Below, in pieces: positions 1-6,627 of a stretch of 9,224 bases of DNA (the first letter of the stretch is position 1; each line of letters opens with the position of its first letter). The position numbers and the translations under genes are program-made. The stretch covers positions 1 to 9,224 of the forward strand of contig JAITFA010000151.1 of the NCBI GenBank assembly GCA_031281685.1. Reading direction: 5' to 3'. A model generated the notes under the pieces. It was not told the origin of the DNA, made no database searches, and was given only the letters and a program-made list of their open reading frames with translations. The DNA is from Treponema sp. (lineage in GTDB: Bacteria; Spirochaetota; Spirochaetia; Treponematales; Breznakiellaceae).

Positions 1-106
1 ACTTCTGAACAAAACTCGTTCTGTCAAAAGGTAAACGAATTCACTTCTGAACAAAACTCGTTCTGTCAAAAGGTAAACGAATTCACTTCTGAACAAAACT
101 CGTTCT
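1..106. repeat. 42-bp tandem repeat array, cut by window edge
   Basis: Two identical 42-bp units (1-42 and 43-84) are followed by the first 22 bp of a third (85-106), after which the sequence diverges. Each unit begins ACTTCTGAAC and ends ACGAATTC. Because unit 1 starts at base 1, more copies probably lie to the left. Each unit contains GAAC-7 bp-GTTC, a short imperfect palindrome. No unique spacers separate the units, so this is not a CRISPR array. Read on the minus strand, 42 bp equals 14 codons and each unit carries an in-frame TGA, so it does not encode a protein repeat in the frame of the neighbouring gene fragment. Confidence 0.93.
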
Positions 107-266
107 ATACGGTTCTTCCGGGGTGATGTCGCGGAAGGCAGGGTCTAAGGTCAAGTCTATGAGGCGGTTGAGGTCAGAAAAGACGCTGAGCTGCGCGAAC
201 TTGGTAACGCCAGTAAGGAACACGAACTGGAGATGTTCGTTGTTTCATGCCAACCGTATAGCAAAG
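83..266 (-). pseudogene. AAA-ATPase-like / PD-(D/E)XK family gene fragment
   Basis: The minus-strand frame from 244 down to the stop at 83-85 gives 53 residues containing EHLQFVFLTGVTKF, then AQLSVFSDLN and LTLDPAFRDITPEE. This matches from memory the conserved central block of the AAA-ATPase-like proteins (Pfam AAA-ATPase_like, usually followed by a C-terminal PD-(D/E)XK nuclease-like domain), which exist in many copies in Treponema. An in-frame TGA at 245-247 closes the frame upstream. In another frame, 246-266 reads LCYTVGM, resembling the FYTVxK that normally precedes this block, which points to a frameshift. The P-loop-like N-terminus and nuclease-like C-terminus are absent, and the fragment runs straight into the 42-bp repeat, which supplies its stop. 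It is a relic, not a functional gene. The family assignment is from motif recognition only. Confidence 0.72.
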
Positions 267-331
267 AGCTGGTTTGCGTAAAAAAGCCGTCGCGCATTTC
301 TCAGTATCCATTCGCATCTCTCTCACAAAAA

Positions 332-1462
332 CTATTGGGAAGCAAGTTCAGCTAGGGGGATGGGCTTGGGGGAATCATCCTGTCCCTCAATGCGGGCAAG
401 TTCTTCGAGCAGGTCCTTACCCCGGCGTGACAGTTTTACCGGAACTTGCACGATGAGTTTGATATAGAGATCGCCCCGTCTGCCATTGGAAGGCACGCCT
501 TCGTCCCGCACCCGGAGTAATTTGCCGTTCTGCACGCCGGCGGGAATCTTAACCTTGATCATCTTGCCATCCAGAGTCATGACGTGTATCTCCGCCCCAA
601 GCGCGGCCTGACTCACCGAAATCGGCAACGCGCAGTAGAGGTCAGTGTTCTGGCGCTCAAAGAACTCGTGAGCCTTCACATGGATAACCACATACAGGTC
701 TCCGGGCTGCCCGCCGTTTGCGCCCGCGTCTCCTTGCCGGGGGATACGCACCCTGCGTCCGTCGTCTACGCCTTCTGGTATTGTAACCATGAGTTTTTGC
801 CGTTTTTTCTGTGTGCCTGAGCCACCGCAATCCTTGCAGGGGTGTTCAATGATATGCCCTTCGCCGTTGCAGGTCGGGCAGGTCGAGGGCATAGAGAAAA
901 AGCCCATGCTTTGCCGCACCTGACCAGTGCCGCCGCAGGTGTGGCAGACCTTTTTCCCGGAGCCGCCAGTCGCGCCCGTGCCTTTGCAGGAGGGACAGAC
1001 TTCATTGTGGGAATACTGCACCTCCACCTTGGTTCCAAACACCGCATCCTTGAACGGTATTTCGATATCGTAGCGCAGGTTCGCGCCTTGCCGAGAGCCG
1101 CCCGACCCGCCTGATGAGCGCTGACCACCGCTTCCGCCAAAGATGGTATCGAAAATACTGGAGAAGCCTGAAAAATCACCAAAAATATCCTCAAAGCCCC
1201 GGAACGTTTGTGAATAATCACGCTGGCCACCCATACCCTCAACGCCTGCGAAACCAAACTGGTCATAAGCAGCCTTTTTCTGGTCATCGGACAGCACTTC
1301 ATAGGCTTCAGTCGCTTCCTTAAATCTCTCTTCCGCTTCTTTATTGCCCGGATTTTTATCCGGGTGATTCTGGACAGCAAGTTTTCGGTAGGCTTTCTTT
1401 ATCTCATCTTTACTGGCGTTCCGCTGAACACCCAGCACTTCATAGTAATCACGCTTTGCCAC
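332..1462 (-). CDS. dnaJ: Chaperone protein DnaJ (Hsp40)
   Basis: DnaJ is the cytosolic co-chaperone that binds unfolded proteins, hands them to DnaK and stimulates its ATPase. The 376-residue protein has the full type I layout: J domain at 1-70 with HPD at 33-35; a Gly/Phe-rich linker at about 70-125 with repeated GF and IFG motifs; a zinc-binding domain with four CxxCxGxG-type repeats starting at Cys156, 173, 195 and 209; and the C-terminal substrate-binding region. Length is normal for the family. The start is GTG at 1460-1462, preceded at about 7 nt by AAAGGA. An ATG at 1462-1464 shares a base with it but is out of frame. It is the third gene of grpE-dnaK-dnaJ, 87 bp after dnaK. No convincing hairpin plus T-run follows the stop, so the operon's terminator is not located. 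Identity is secure. Confidence 0.98.
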   Translation of the reverse strand: MAKRDYYEVLGVQRNASKDEIKKAYRKLAVQNHPDKNPGNKEAEERFKEATEAYEVLSDDQKKAAYDQFGFAGVEGMGGQRDYSQTFRGFEDIFGDFSGFSSIFDTIFGGSGGQRSSGGSGGSRQGANLRYDIEIPFKDAVFGTKVEVQYSHNEVCPSCKGTGATGGSGKKVCHTCGGTGQVRQSMGFFSMPSTCPTCNGEGHIIEHPCKDCGGSGTQKKRQKLMVTIPEGVDDGRRVRIPRQGDAGANGGQPGDLYVVIHVKAHEFFERQNTDLYCALPISVSQAALGAEIHVMTLDGKMIKVKIPAGVQNGKLLRVRDEGVPSNGRRGDLYIKLIVQVPVKLSRRGKDLLEELARIEGQDDSPKPIPLAELASQ

Positions 1463-1498
1463 ATTTTTTTCCTTTGTTGTGATTAGCGGTAACGACTG

Positions 1499-1536
1499 GT
1501 GGATAGCGGAGAGCCAAGTCTCTGTCCCCTATCCAC
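1499..1536. repeat. Inverted repeat in the dnaK-dnaJ spacer
   Basis: GTGGATAG (1499-1506) is complementary to CTATCCAC (1529-1536), an 8-bp perfect stem. Inside it AGAG (1510-1513) can pair with CTCT (1520-1523). In the transcript this forms a hairpin between dnaK and dnaJ. No T-run follows on the minus strand, so it is not an intrinsic terminator. It could stabilise the 3' end of the grpE-dnaK message or act as a processing site; that is inference. It shares TTAGCGG (1483-1489) and GGATAGCGG (1501-1509) with the grpE-dnaK spacer. Confidence 0.7.
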
Positions 1537-1549
1537 TAAGCCCTACTCA

Positions 1550-3475
1550 CTACTTATCATCGACCACCTCGTAGTCTGCGTCTTCGGCGCTTTTGGTATT
1601 GGACGCGCCGCCCTGATTGGGACCGGCGGATGGTCCAGCCTGGGGACCTGCGCCAGCTTGCTGTTGTGCGCCGGATTGCTTGTAGATTTCCTCGGCAATC
1701 TTGTAGGAAACCTGCTTTAAGGTCTCGGTTTTATCCTTGATAGTCTGGGTATCGCCGCTTTCCAGCGCCTGCTTGAGCGCGGCGATGGCTTCCTCGGTCT
1801 TGGTTTTGTCGTCAGTACTGACCTTCTCACCCAAGTCTTTGATGTTCTTCTCAGTGGCATAGATCATCTGCTCAGCCTCGTTGCGAACTTCAGCCTTTTC
1901 ACGCTCACGCTTATCTTCCTCAGCGTGCATCTCGGCTTCCTTAACCATGCGATCAATGTCGTTGTCAGAGAGACCGGAGGAACTTTCAATGCGTATCTTC
2001 TGTTCCTTGCCCGTACCCATATCCTTGGCGGAAACGTGGACAATGCCGTTGGCGTCAATGTCAAACGTAACCTCAATCTGAGGAACGCCACGCGGCGCAG
2101 GCGGAATACCTTCAAGGTTGAAGTTACCCAAGGTGCGGTTCTGGTTCGCCATTTCACGCTCGCCCTGAAGCACATGGATGGTAACAGCGGTCTGGCCATC
2201 AGCGGCTGTGGAGAAGGTCTGGCTTTTCCGGGTTGGAATTGTCGTGTTGCGCGGGATGAGCTTGGTCATAACGCCGCCCAGGGTTTCGATGCCGAGTGAA
2301 AGCGGGGTAACGTCGAGCAGAAGCACGTCTTTCACGCCGCCGCTTAACACGCCGCCTTGAATAGCCGCGCCAATGGCGACCGCTTCATCGGGATTCACGC
2401 CTTTGTTCGGCTCCTTTCTAAACAGGTCTTTGACGATCTGCTGAACCGCCGGAATACGGGTTGAACCACCTACGAGGATAACCTCGTCGATCTTGTCTGA
2501 GGTGAGGCCCGCGTCGCTGAGCGCCTTCTTGCACGGTTCCTTTGAACGCTCAAGCAGATCGCTAACCATCTGCTCAAACTTGGCTCTGCTAAGCGTTTTC
2601 TGCAAGTGTTTGGGACCGGAAGCGTCGGCGGTGATGAACGGCAGGTTCACTTCAGTGGTCTGCATGGCGGAAAGCTCAATCTTGGCTTTTTCGGCAGCCT
2701 CACGGAGGCGCTGTAGAGCCATGCGATCCTGACCCAGGTCAATCCCCGTATCCTGCCTGAACTCGGTGATAAGCCATTCCATAATACGCTGGTCAAAGTC
2801 GTCGCCACCGAGGTGGGTATCGCCATTGGTAGACTTTACCTCAAAGACGCCGTCGCCCAGTTCCAGAATGGAAATGTCGAAGGTTCCACCGCCCAGGTCA
2901 TAGACTGCGACAGTCATATCTTTCTTTTGGTCTTTCTTGTTAAGCCCAAACGCTAGAGCGGCGGCGGTCGGCTCATTAATGATGCGCTTGACATCAAGCC
3001 CCGCGATCTTGCCCGCGTCTTTCGTGGCCTGCCGCTGGGCGTCGTTGAAGTACGCCGGCACGGTGATAACAGCCTCACTGACGGTCTCGCCCAGATAATC
3101 CTCGGCGGTCTTCTTCATCTTTTGAAGAACAAAAGCCGAAATCTCCTGCGGGGAGTACTTTTTCCCGCCAATGTCAACACGAACATCGTTTCCCTGCTCA
3201 ACTACATGGTAGGGAACCCGTGCCATCTCGTTGCTTACTTCGGAATAACGACGGCCCATAAACCGTTTAATGGAAAAGATCGTGTTTTCAGGGTTCGTGA
3301 TGCGCTGGTTCTTGGCGGGCTGTCCCACCACGCGCTCCCCTTTGCTGGTAAAACCAACGATTGAAGGGGTTGTGCGTCCACCCTCGGAGTTCTGGATGAC
3401 AATAGGCTCGCCGCCTTCAAGCACAGATACACAAGAGTTTGTGGTCCCTAGGTCAATACCGATTATTTTACTCAT
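1550..3475 (-). CDS. dnaK: Chaperone protein DnaK (Hsp70)
   Basis: DnaK is the ATP-dependent cytosolic Hsp70 that binds exposed hydrophobic peptides; DnaJ triggers hydrolysis and GrpE releases ADP. The 641-residue protein is full length. Visible motifs are phosphate-1 GIDLGTTNS (6-14), phosphate-2 DLGGGTFD (193-200), adenosine-binding VGGSTRIP (335-342), the hydrophobic interdomain linker VLLLD (384-388), the substrate-binding beta domain to about 500, a helical lid, a Gln/Ala/Gly/Pro-rich tail (about 601-625) and the acidic C-terminal [11 protein letters not shown]. The segment at about 43-76 includes the subdomain insertion typical of Gram-negative-type DnaK proteins. ATG at 3473-3475 has AAGGAG (3484-3489) at good spacing. 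It lies 78 bp after grpE and 87 bp before dnaJ. The 10-bp TAAGTATGTT motif upstream is shared with the grpE leader, so dnaK may have its own promoter or leader signal. Confidence 0.99.
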   Translation of the reverse strand: MSKIIGIDLGTTNSCVSVLEGGEPIVIQNSEGGRTTPSIVGFTSKGERVVGQPAKNQRITNPENTIFSIKRFMGRRYSEVSNEMARVPYHVVEQGNDVRVDIGGKKYSPQEISAFVLQKMKKTAEDYLGETVSEAVITVPAYFNDAQRQATKDAGKIAGLDVKRIINEPTAAALAFGLNKKDQKKDMTVAVYDLGGGTFDISILELGDGVFEVKSTNGDTHLGGDDFDQRIMEWLITEFRQDTGIDLGQDRMALQRLREAAEKAKIELSAMQTTEVNLPFITADASGPKHLQKTLSRAKFEQMVSDLLERSKEPCKKALSDAGLTSDKIDEVILVGGSTRIPAVQQIVKDLFRKEPNKGVNPDEAVAIGAAIQGGVLSGGVKDVLLLDVTPLSLGIETLGGVMTKLIPRNTTIPTRKSQTFSTAADGQTAVTIHVLQGEREMANQNRTLGNFNLEGIPPAPRGVPQIEVTFDIDANGIVHVSAKDMGTGKEQKIRIESSSGLSDNDIDRMVKEAEMHAEEDKREREKAEVRNEAEQMIYATEKNIKDLGEKVSTDDKTKTEEAIAALKQALESGDTQTIKDKTETLKQVSYKIAEEIYKQSGAQQQAGAGPQAGPSAGPNQGGASNTKSAEDADYEVVDDK

Positions 3476-3493
3476 TTTTATAGCTCCTTATTA

Positions 3494-3516
3494 TTGTTAT
3501 GACTAAAACATACTTA
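3494..3516 (-). promoter_or_regulatory. Two-part motif upstream of dnaK, shared with grpE
   Basis: On the minus strand, TAAGTATGTT (3516-3507), 5 bp, then CATAACAA (3501-3494), just ahead of the dnaK ribosome-binding site. The same two words occur in the same order upstream of grpE at 4173-4196 with a 6-bp gap. TATGTT could serve as a -10 element, but here no good -35 lies 16-18 bp upstream. It may be a secondary promoter, a regulator site or an RNA leader signal. The function is unproven. Confidence 0.5.
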
Positions 3517-3520
3517 AATT

Positions 3521-3550
3521 AGCGGATAGCGGGTAGTAAATAGCTCCGCT
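3521..3550. repeat. Inverted repeat in the grpE-dnaK spacer
   Basis: AGCGGA (3521-3526) pairs with TCCGCT (3545-3550), with an 18-nt loop. On the plus strand the stem is followed by a T-run (3550-3555), which looks like a terminator, but no plus-strand gene reads into it. On the minus strand, in which the operon is transcribed, the run is A-rich and precedes the stem, so it should not terminate grpE transcription. It contains TTAGCGG and GGATAGCGG, both also found in the dnaK-dnaJ spacer. Confidence 0.55.
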
Positions 3551-3553
3551 TTT

Positions 3554-4144
3554 TTATGCCCCCTCTGTTCCTTCAGGCATGAGTACCTTGACCTTAGCGC
3601 TTCGAATCACACGGTCTTTGAGGGTATAGCCCTTAACAAAGTCTTCCTGCACTACTGGTTCATCAATATCGGTGGACTTCTCCATCATGATTGCCTCGTG
3701 CCGGTTAGGGTCAAACGGCTCCCCCGCCGAGTCAAATCGCTTGAGACCCCACTTATTCTCCAGTTGGGAGCTAAGGCGTTTCTCGATCATGCAAACGCCC
3801 TTGTAAAAGCTCTCAAAGTCTTTTGACGTTTCGGCTGATTTGATAGCCCGGTCAAAGTCATCAATAATTTCGATAATATCGAGAAGCAGGGCTTGATTGG
3901 CAAAATCAATGGCGTCTTGTTTCTCCCGATTCATGCGCTTGCGGAAGTTCTCGAACTCCGCAGCCTTACGCAGAAACTGATCGTTGGCCTGCGCGAGTTG
4001 CGCTTCAAGGTCTGCCAAGCGTTCTTCGGGACTTTGTTCTTCTGCCTTCACTTCTCCGTCATGAGGAGCGTCGGCTTGAGCTGCATCCGGCGCTTTCACG
4101 TTTGGCTCATCTTCAGGAGCGATTTCTTGTTTAATATCTGACAT
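3554..4144 (-). CDS. grpE: GrpE, nucleotide exchange factor of DnaK
   Basis: GrpE is a homodimeric cytosolic factor that releases ADP from DnaK. The 196-residue protein has an acidic, Pro/Glu/Asp-rich disordered N-terminus (1-40); a long helical coiled-coil region (about 41-80, with LADLEAQLAQANDQFLRKAAEFENFRKR); a helical core with IIEIIDDFDRAI (90-101); and the C-terminal beta-wing signature FDPNRHEAI (144-152), then GYTLKDRVIRSAKVKV (172-187). Length is typical. ATG at 4142-4144 is preceded by AAAGGGATG. It is the first gene of the chaperone operon; spirochaetes and many other bacteria often place hrcA just upstream, but here the upstream neighbour is a divergent protease gene. Identity is secure. 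Confidence 0.97.
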   Translation of the reverse strand: MSDIKQEIAPEDEPNVKAPDAAQADAPHDGEVKAEEQSPEERLADLEAQLAQANDQFLRKAAEFENFRKRMNREKQDAIDFANQALLLDIIEIIDDFDRAIKSAETSKDFESFYKGVCMIEKRLSSQLENKWGLKRFDSAGEPFDPNRHEAIMMEKSTDIDEPVVQEDFVKGYTLKDRVIRSAKVKVLMPEGTEGA

Positions 4145-4172
4145 GATTTCATCCCTTTGTGTTTATTTATGT

Positions 4173-4196
4173 TTGTTATGGTAAAGAACATACTTA
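4173..4196 (-). promoter_or_regulatory. Two-part motif upstream of grpE, shared with dnaK
   Basis: On the minus strand, TAAGTATGTT (4196-4187), 6 bp, then CATAACAA (4180-4173). It matches the arrangement before dnaK in both words, order and near-equal spacing. In this copy TATGTT falls where a -10 is expected relative to a TTGACC box (4216-4211). Confidence 0.5.
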
Positions 4197-4216
4197 TCCG
4201 ACTATATAAAGGTCAA
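4187..4216 (-). promoter_or_regulatory. Predicted promoter of grpE-dnaK-dnaJ
   Basis: On the minus strand, TTGACC (4216-4211), an 18-bp spacer and TATGTT (4192-4187) resemble a housekeeping sigma-70 promoter, 40-50 bp ahead of the grpE start. No CIRCE element (TTAGCACTC-9 bp-GAGTGCTAA) and no sigma-32-type -10 (CCCCAT) is visible in 4145-4315, so the means of heat control is not evident. Predicted by pattern only. Confidence 0.45.
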
Positions 4217-4236
4217 GTAAACGCGACGCTGGAATT

Positions 4237-4255
4237 GCGGGTTTAATGTAACCGC
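4237..4255. promoter_or_regulatory. Imperfect palindrome between divergent promoters
   Basis: GCGG-g-TT, a 6-nt centre and AACCGC form a 6-bp dyad with one bulged G, lying between the -35 boxes of the predicted grpE and protease promoters. It could be an operator acting on either side or a chance match. It is surrounded by a weaker pair, CGCTG (4227-4231) and CAGCG (4271-4275). Confidence 0.25.
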
Positions 4256-4265
4256 TCGATTCATC

Positions 4266-4294
4266 TTGCTCAGCGCGGTGGTATTTGGTATTAT
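4266..4294 (+). promoter_or_regulatory. Predicted promoter of the S41 protease operon
   Basis: TTGCTC (4266-4271), an exact 17-bp spacer and TATTAT (4289-4294) form a good sigma-70-type promoter. Transcription would start near 4301, leaving a leader of roughly 15 nt that contains GGAG (4305-4308), 7 nt before the ATG. Confidence 0.55.
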
Positions 4295-4315
4295 TTCGCG
4301 TTATGGAGATTACGC

Positions 4316-5827
4316 ATGAGAAGTTTTTATGTTTATAAAAAATCGGTTCCTCTTTCTTTTATCTGGATTATGGCTACAGCGGTCCTGTGTGGCGTTTTTA
4401 TCCTTGTACTAGTACCCGGCGTTGAGGCGCAGGGTCGTGAGGCTAGGGCAACGACTACGAATCAATACGCCAGTCAGTATACCTCGATTATTCAGGACGT
4501 GTTTGACTTTATCCAACGGCACTATGTGGATGAAGTGGAAGCTAAAGCCCTTTATGAAGGGGCTATGGCCGGTATGTTTGAGGCTCTGGGCGATCCGTAT
4601 TCGAGTTTCCTGACAGAGCAGGACATGATCGACCTCACCGATACCACTCAGGGCAGTTTTGGCGGCGTGGGCTTGTATATTTCACCTTCAGATGAACAGG
4701 CTGACGGGAAGACATATATAGAAGTGGCTTCCCCGATAGAGGACACGCCGGGCTGGCGCGCCGGGATTAACCCAGGCGACCTCATCATCAAGATAAACGA
4801 CGAATCCACCGATGTACTCACGATGGATGAGGTGCTGGCGCGACTGCGCGGTATGCCCGGACAAAGCGTTGATCTCGTTATCCGCCGCGGTGAAAAACTT
4901 GAGTTTCCCGTTAGTCTTACGCGGGCTATCATCGAAGTTCCTACCACAAAATACGCCATGATTGGTGACGACATTGGGTATCTCAAACTGCTCACCTTTA
5001 CACCGCATACGCTGGAACGCTCAAAAGACGCGATTGCCGAGTTTAAGAGTCATAACTACAAGGCGCTTATCCTTGACCTGCGTAATAACTATGGTGGGCT
5101 TCTGAATTCAGCGGTTGATATTAGCGATCTCTTCCTTGAAGGAGGAGTTGTGGTCAGCACCAAGTCCCGATTGCCCCAGGAAAACCGTGTGTTCAGCGCC
5201 CGAAGAGCCACGGAGATTCCATCCTCCATGCCGCTTATTGTGCTGATTAACCGGGGATCGGCGTCAGCGTCGGAAATCGTGGCCGGTGCGCTCAAAGACA
5301 GGGGACGAGCTTACCTTGTGGGTGAAAAGTCCTTTGGCAAAGGCTCGGTGCAGCAGGTTTATCCATTGAACAACACTCCTACTGGTTTCAAGATCACGGT
5401 CGCCCGTTACTATACGCCTAGCGATGCCAATATCGACAAAATCGGGATTCCGCCGGATCGAGAAGTGCTGTTCCCGGAATTCACCGACGATGATGCAGAG
5501 GCTTTGAACTCCCTTATCACGGCAAACCGGATACCGAACTTTATCAAGGAGAATCCCCAGGCCAGCGGGGACGATATAGCGGCTTTGGCGAAAGAACTCA
5601 ACAGCGAGTATAAGCTTGACGAATCCTTACTCCGCCGACTTATCAGAAACGAGCAGAATCGGACGAGTGTCGCGCCAGTCTATGACCTTGAATACGATGT
5701 ACAGCTTCAGGAAGCGGTGAACATTCTCCGCTCAGGTAACTATAATACGCTGATGCAAACCACAAAAACCCTGAAGGCGCTCCAGGAAGAGGCTGTGAAG
5801 GAAGAAGAGCTCGCTAAGGCTTCATGA
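4316..5827 (+). CDS. S41 family C-terminal processing peptidase (CtpA/Prc-like)
   Basis: This is a serine endopeptidase of the envelope that cleaves proteins near their C-termini. The 503-residue protein has a basic N-terminus and one hydrophobic segment (about 11-35) ending near GVEAQ, a signal peptide or anchor, so the catalytic part should face the periplasm. A helical region precedes a PDZ domain (about 113-195, with GGVGLYIS and WRAGINPGDLIIKIN). The S41 core follows, with LDLRNNYGG (253-261) and GSASASE (314-320). By family spacing the catalytic residues are Ser317, Lys342 and Gln346 (FGKGSVQ). A 120-residue C-terminal tail, helical and charged, follows the core. Start ATG 4316 has GGAG at 7 nt. 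The stop overlaps the next start (ATGA at 5824), suggesting translational coupling to rsmE. Its substrate cannot be told from sequence. Confidence 0.95.
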   Translation: MRSFYVYKKSVPLSFIWIMATAVLCGVFILVLVPGVEAQGREARATTTNQYASQYTSIIQDVFDFIQRHYVDEVEAKALYEGAMAGMFEALGDPYSSFLTEQDMIDLTDTTQGSFGGVGLYISPSDEQADGKTYIEVASPIEDTPGWRAGINPGDLIIKINDESTDVLTMDEVLARLRGMPGQSVDLVIRRGEKLEFPVSLTRAIIEVPTTKYAMIGDDIGYLKLLTFTPHTLERSKDAIAEFKSHNYKALILDLRNNYGGLLNSAVDISDLFLEGGVVVSTKSRLPQENRVFSARRATEIPSSMPLIVLINRGSASASEIVAGALKDRGRAYLVGEKSFGKGSVQQVYPLNNTPTGFKITVARYYTPSDANIDKIGIPPDREVLFPEFTDDDAEALNSLITANRIPNFIKENPQASGDDIAALAKELNSEYKLDESLLRRLIRNEQNRTSVAPVYDLEYDVQLQEAVNILRSGNYNTLMQTTKTLKALQEEAVKEEELAKAS

Positions 5828-6627
5828 AACAGTTTATCCTGAGGTCTGCGCCTGATGAATCGGGGATAGTCCGTTTGTCCGGCGCGGACTATCACTATCT
5901 GGCGCGGGTGCGGCGCTTCACGGTAGGGACGGTTTTTAACGCGCTGCTGCCCAATGGGGAAACAGCACGGATACGGGTGCGGGCTGTTAATGGGGACCGG
6001 CTTGAGGGCGAGCGCGTCACGGACGCAGGGTCGGCACTTATGCAGCCAATGGCTATTCCGCTGATCAGCCTGTTTCAGGCATTGCCTAAAGGTACGAAGA
6101 TGGACCTTATCGTGAGGCAGGCTGTTGAGTGCGGAGTCGCGGATATCGTTCCCTTTACTTCCGCGTATTCGGTTCCCAAAATAGCCGATGATAAAGACAG
6201 AATAGCGCGTTGGGAACGGATCGTCAGAGAGGCCCGCCAGCAAAGCGGTTCCAGTACCGCTACTGTGGTTCACGCGCCGCTCAGTTTTGACGGACTTGTG
6301 CAGCATTGGAATACCATGCAAGAACAGTACGGCGATGGGGTGAAAGGCATCATGCTTCACCCACTTGAGGCACAAGCTTCGCTTGTAAGTTTTCACGCCT
6401 GCCTTGAGCATAGCGATACCTGTAAGTCTATCGCGCTGGCGGTTGGGCCGGAGGGAGGCTTTTCCCCGAGTGAAGCGGCGCGGTTTACGGCGGCTGGTTT
6501 TACCGCTCTTACGCTGGGAAACACGATACTGCGGACCGAGACCGCCGCCGTATATGCCATCGCGGCAGTACGTATCATACTTTTGGAGCGAGCATCATGG
6601 ATACTGAACAGTTCCACGAGACAGTAA
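5824..6627 (+). CDS. rsmE: RsmE, 16S rRNA m3U1498 methyltransferase
   Basis: RsmE transfers a methyl group from SAM to N3 of U1498 in 16S rRNA of the 30S subunit. The 267-residue protein has the N-terminal PUA-like RNA-binding part (about 1-70, with LSGADYHYLARVRR) and a C-terminal SPOUT (trefoil-knot) domain. Diagnostic motifs are LFQALPKGTKMD (83-94), AVECGVADIVPF (100-111), REARQQSG (135-142), VGPEGGFSPSE (207-217) and LGNTILRTETA (231-241), the last two forming the SAM-binding knot. It is about 20 residues longer than the usual 245 because the C-terminus runs past the knot into the next gene. It starts within the protease stop codon (ATGA) and its last 31 bp overlap the next gene, so the three genes are tightly packed and probably co-transcribed. 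Confidence 0.95.
   Translation: MKQFILRSAPDESGIVRLSGADYHYLARVRRFTVGTVFNALLPNGETARIRVRAVNGDRLEGERVTDAGSALMQPMAIPLISLFQALPKGTKMDLIVRQAVECGVADIVPFTSAYSVPKIADDKDRIARWERIVREARQQSGSSTATVVHAPLSFDGLVQHWNTMQEQYGDGVKGIMLHPLEAQASLVSFHACLEHSDTCKSIALAVGPEGGFSPSEAARFTAAGFTALTLGNTILRTETAAVYAIAAVRIILLERASWILNSSTRQ

Noticed and set aside
1..106. CRISPR array
   Set aside because: The whole 42-bp unit repeats with no variable spacers, and no cas genes are nearby.
251..331. Intrinsic terminator after dnaJ using the run of T residues on the minus strand near 280-285
   Set aside because: No GC-rich inverted repeat directly precedes the T-run; the short GC stretch cannot form a stem.
584..1323. Plus-strand and alternative-frame open stretches across dnaJ and dnaK
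   Set aside because: They lie wholly opposite or within strongly conserved chaperone genes and show no recognisable domains, so they are shadows of the coding strand.
3521..3555. Plus-strand rho-independent terminator
   Set aside because: The hairpin plus T-run has the right look, but there is no plus-strand gene upstream and the sequence lies inside the minus-strand chaperone operon.
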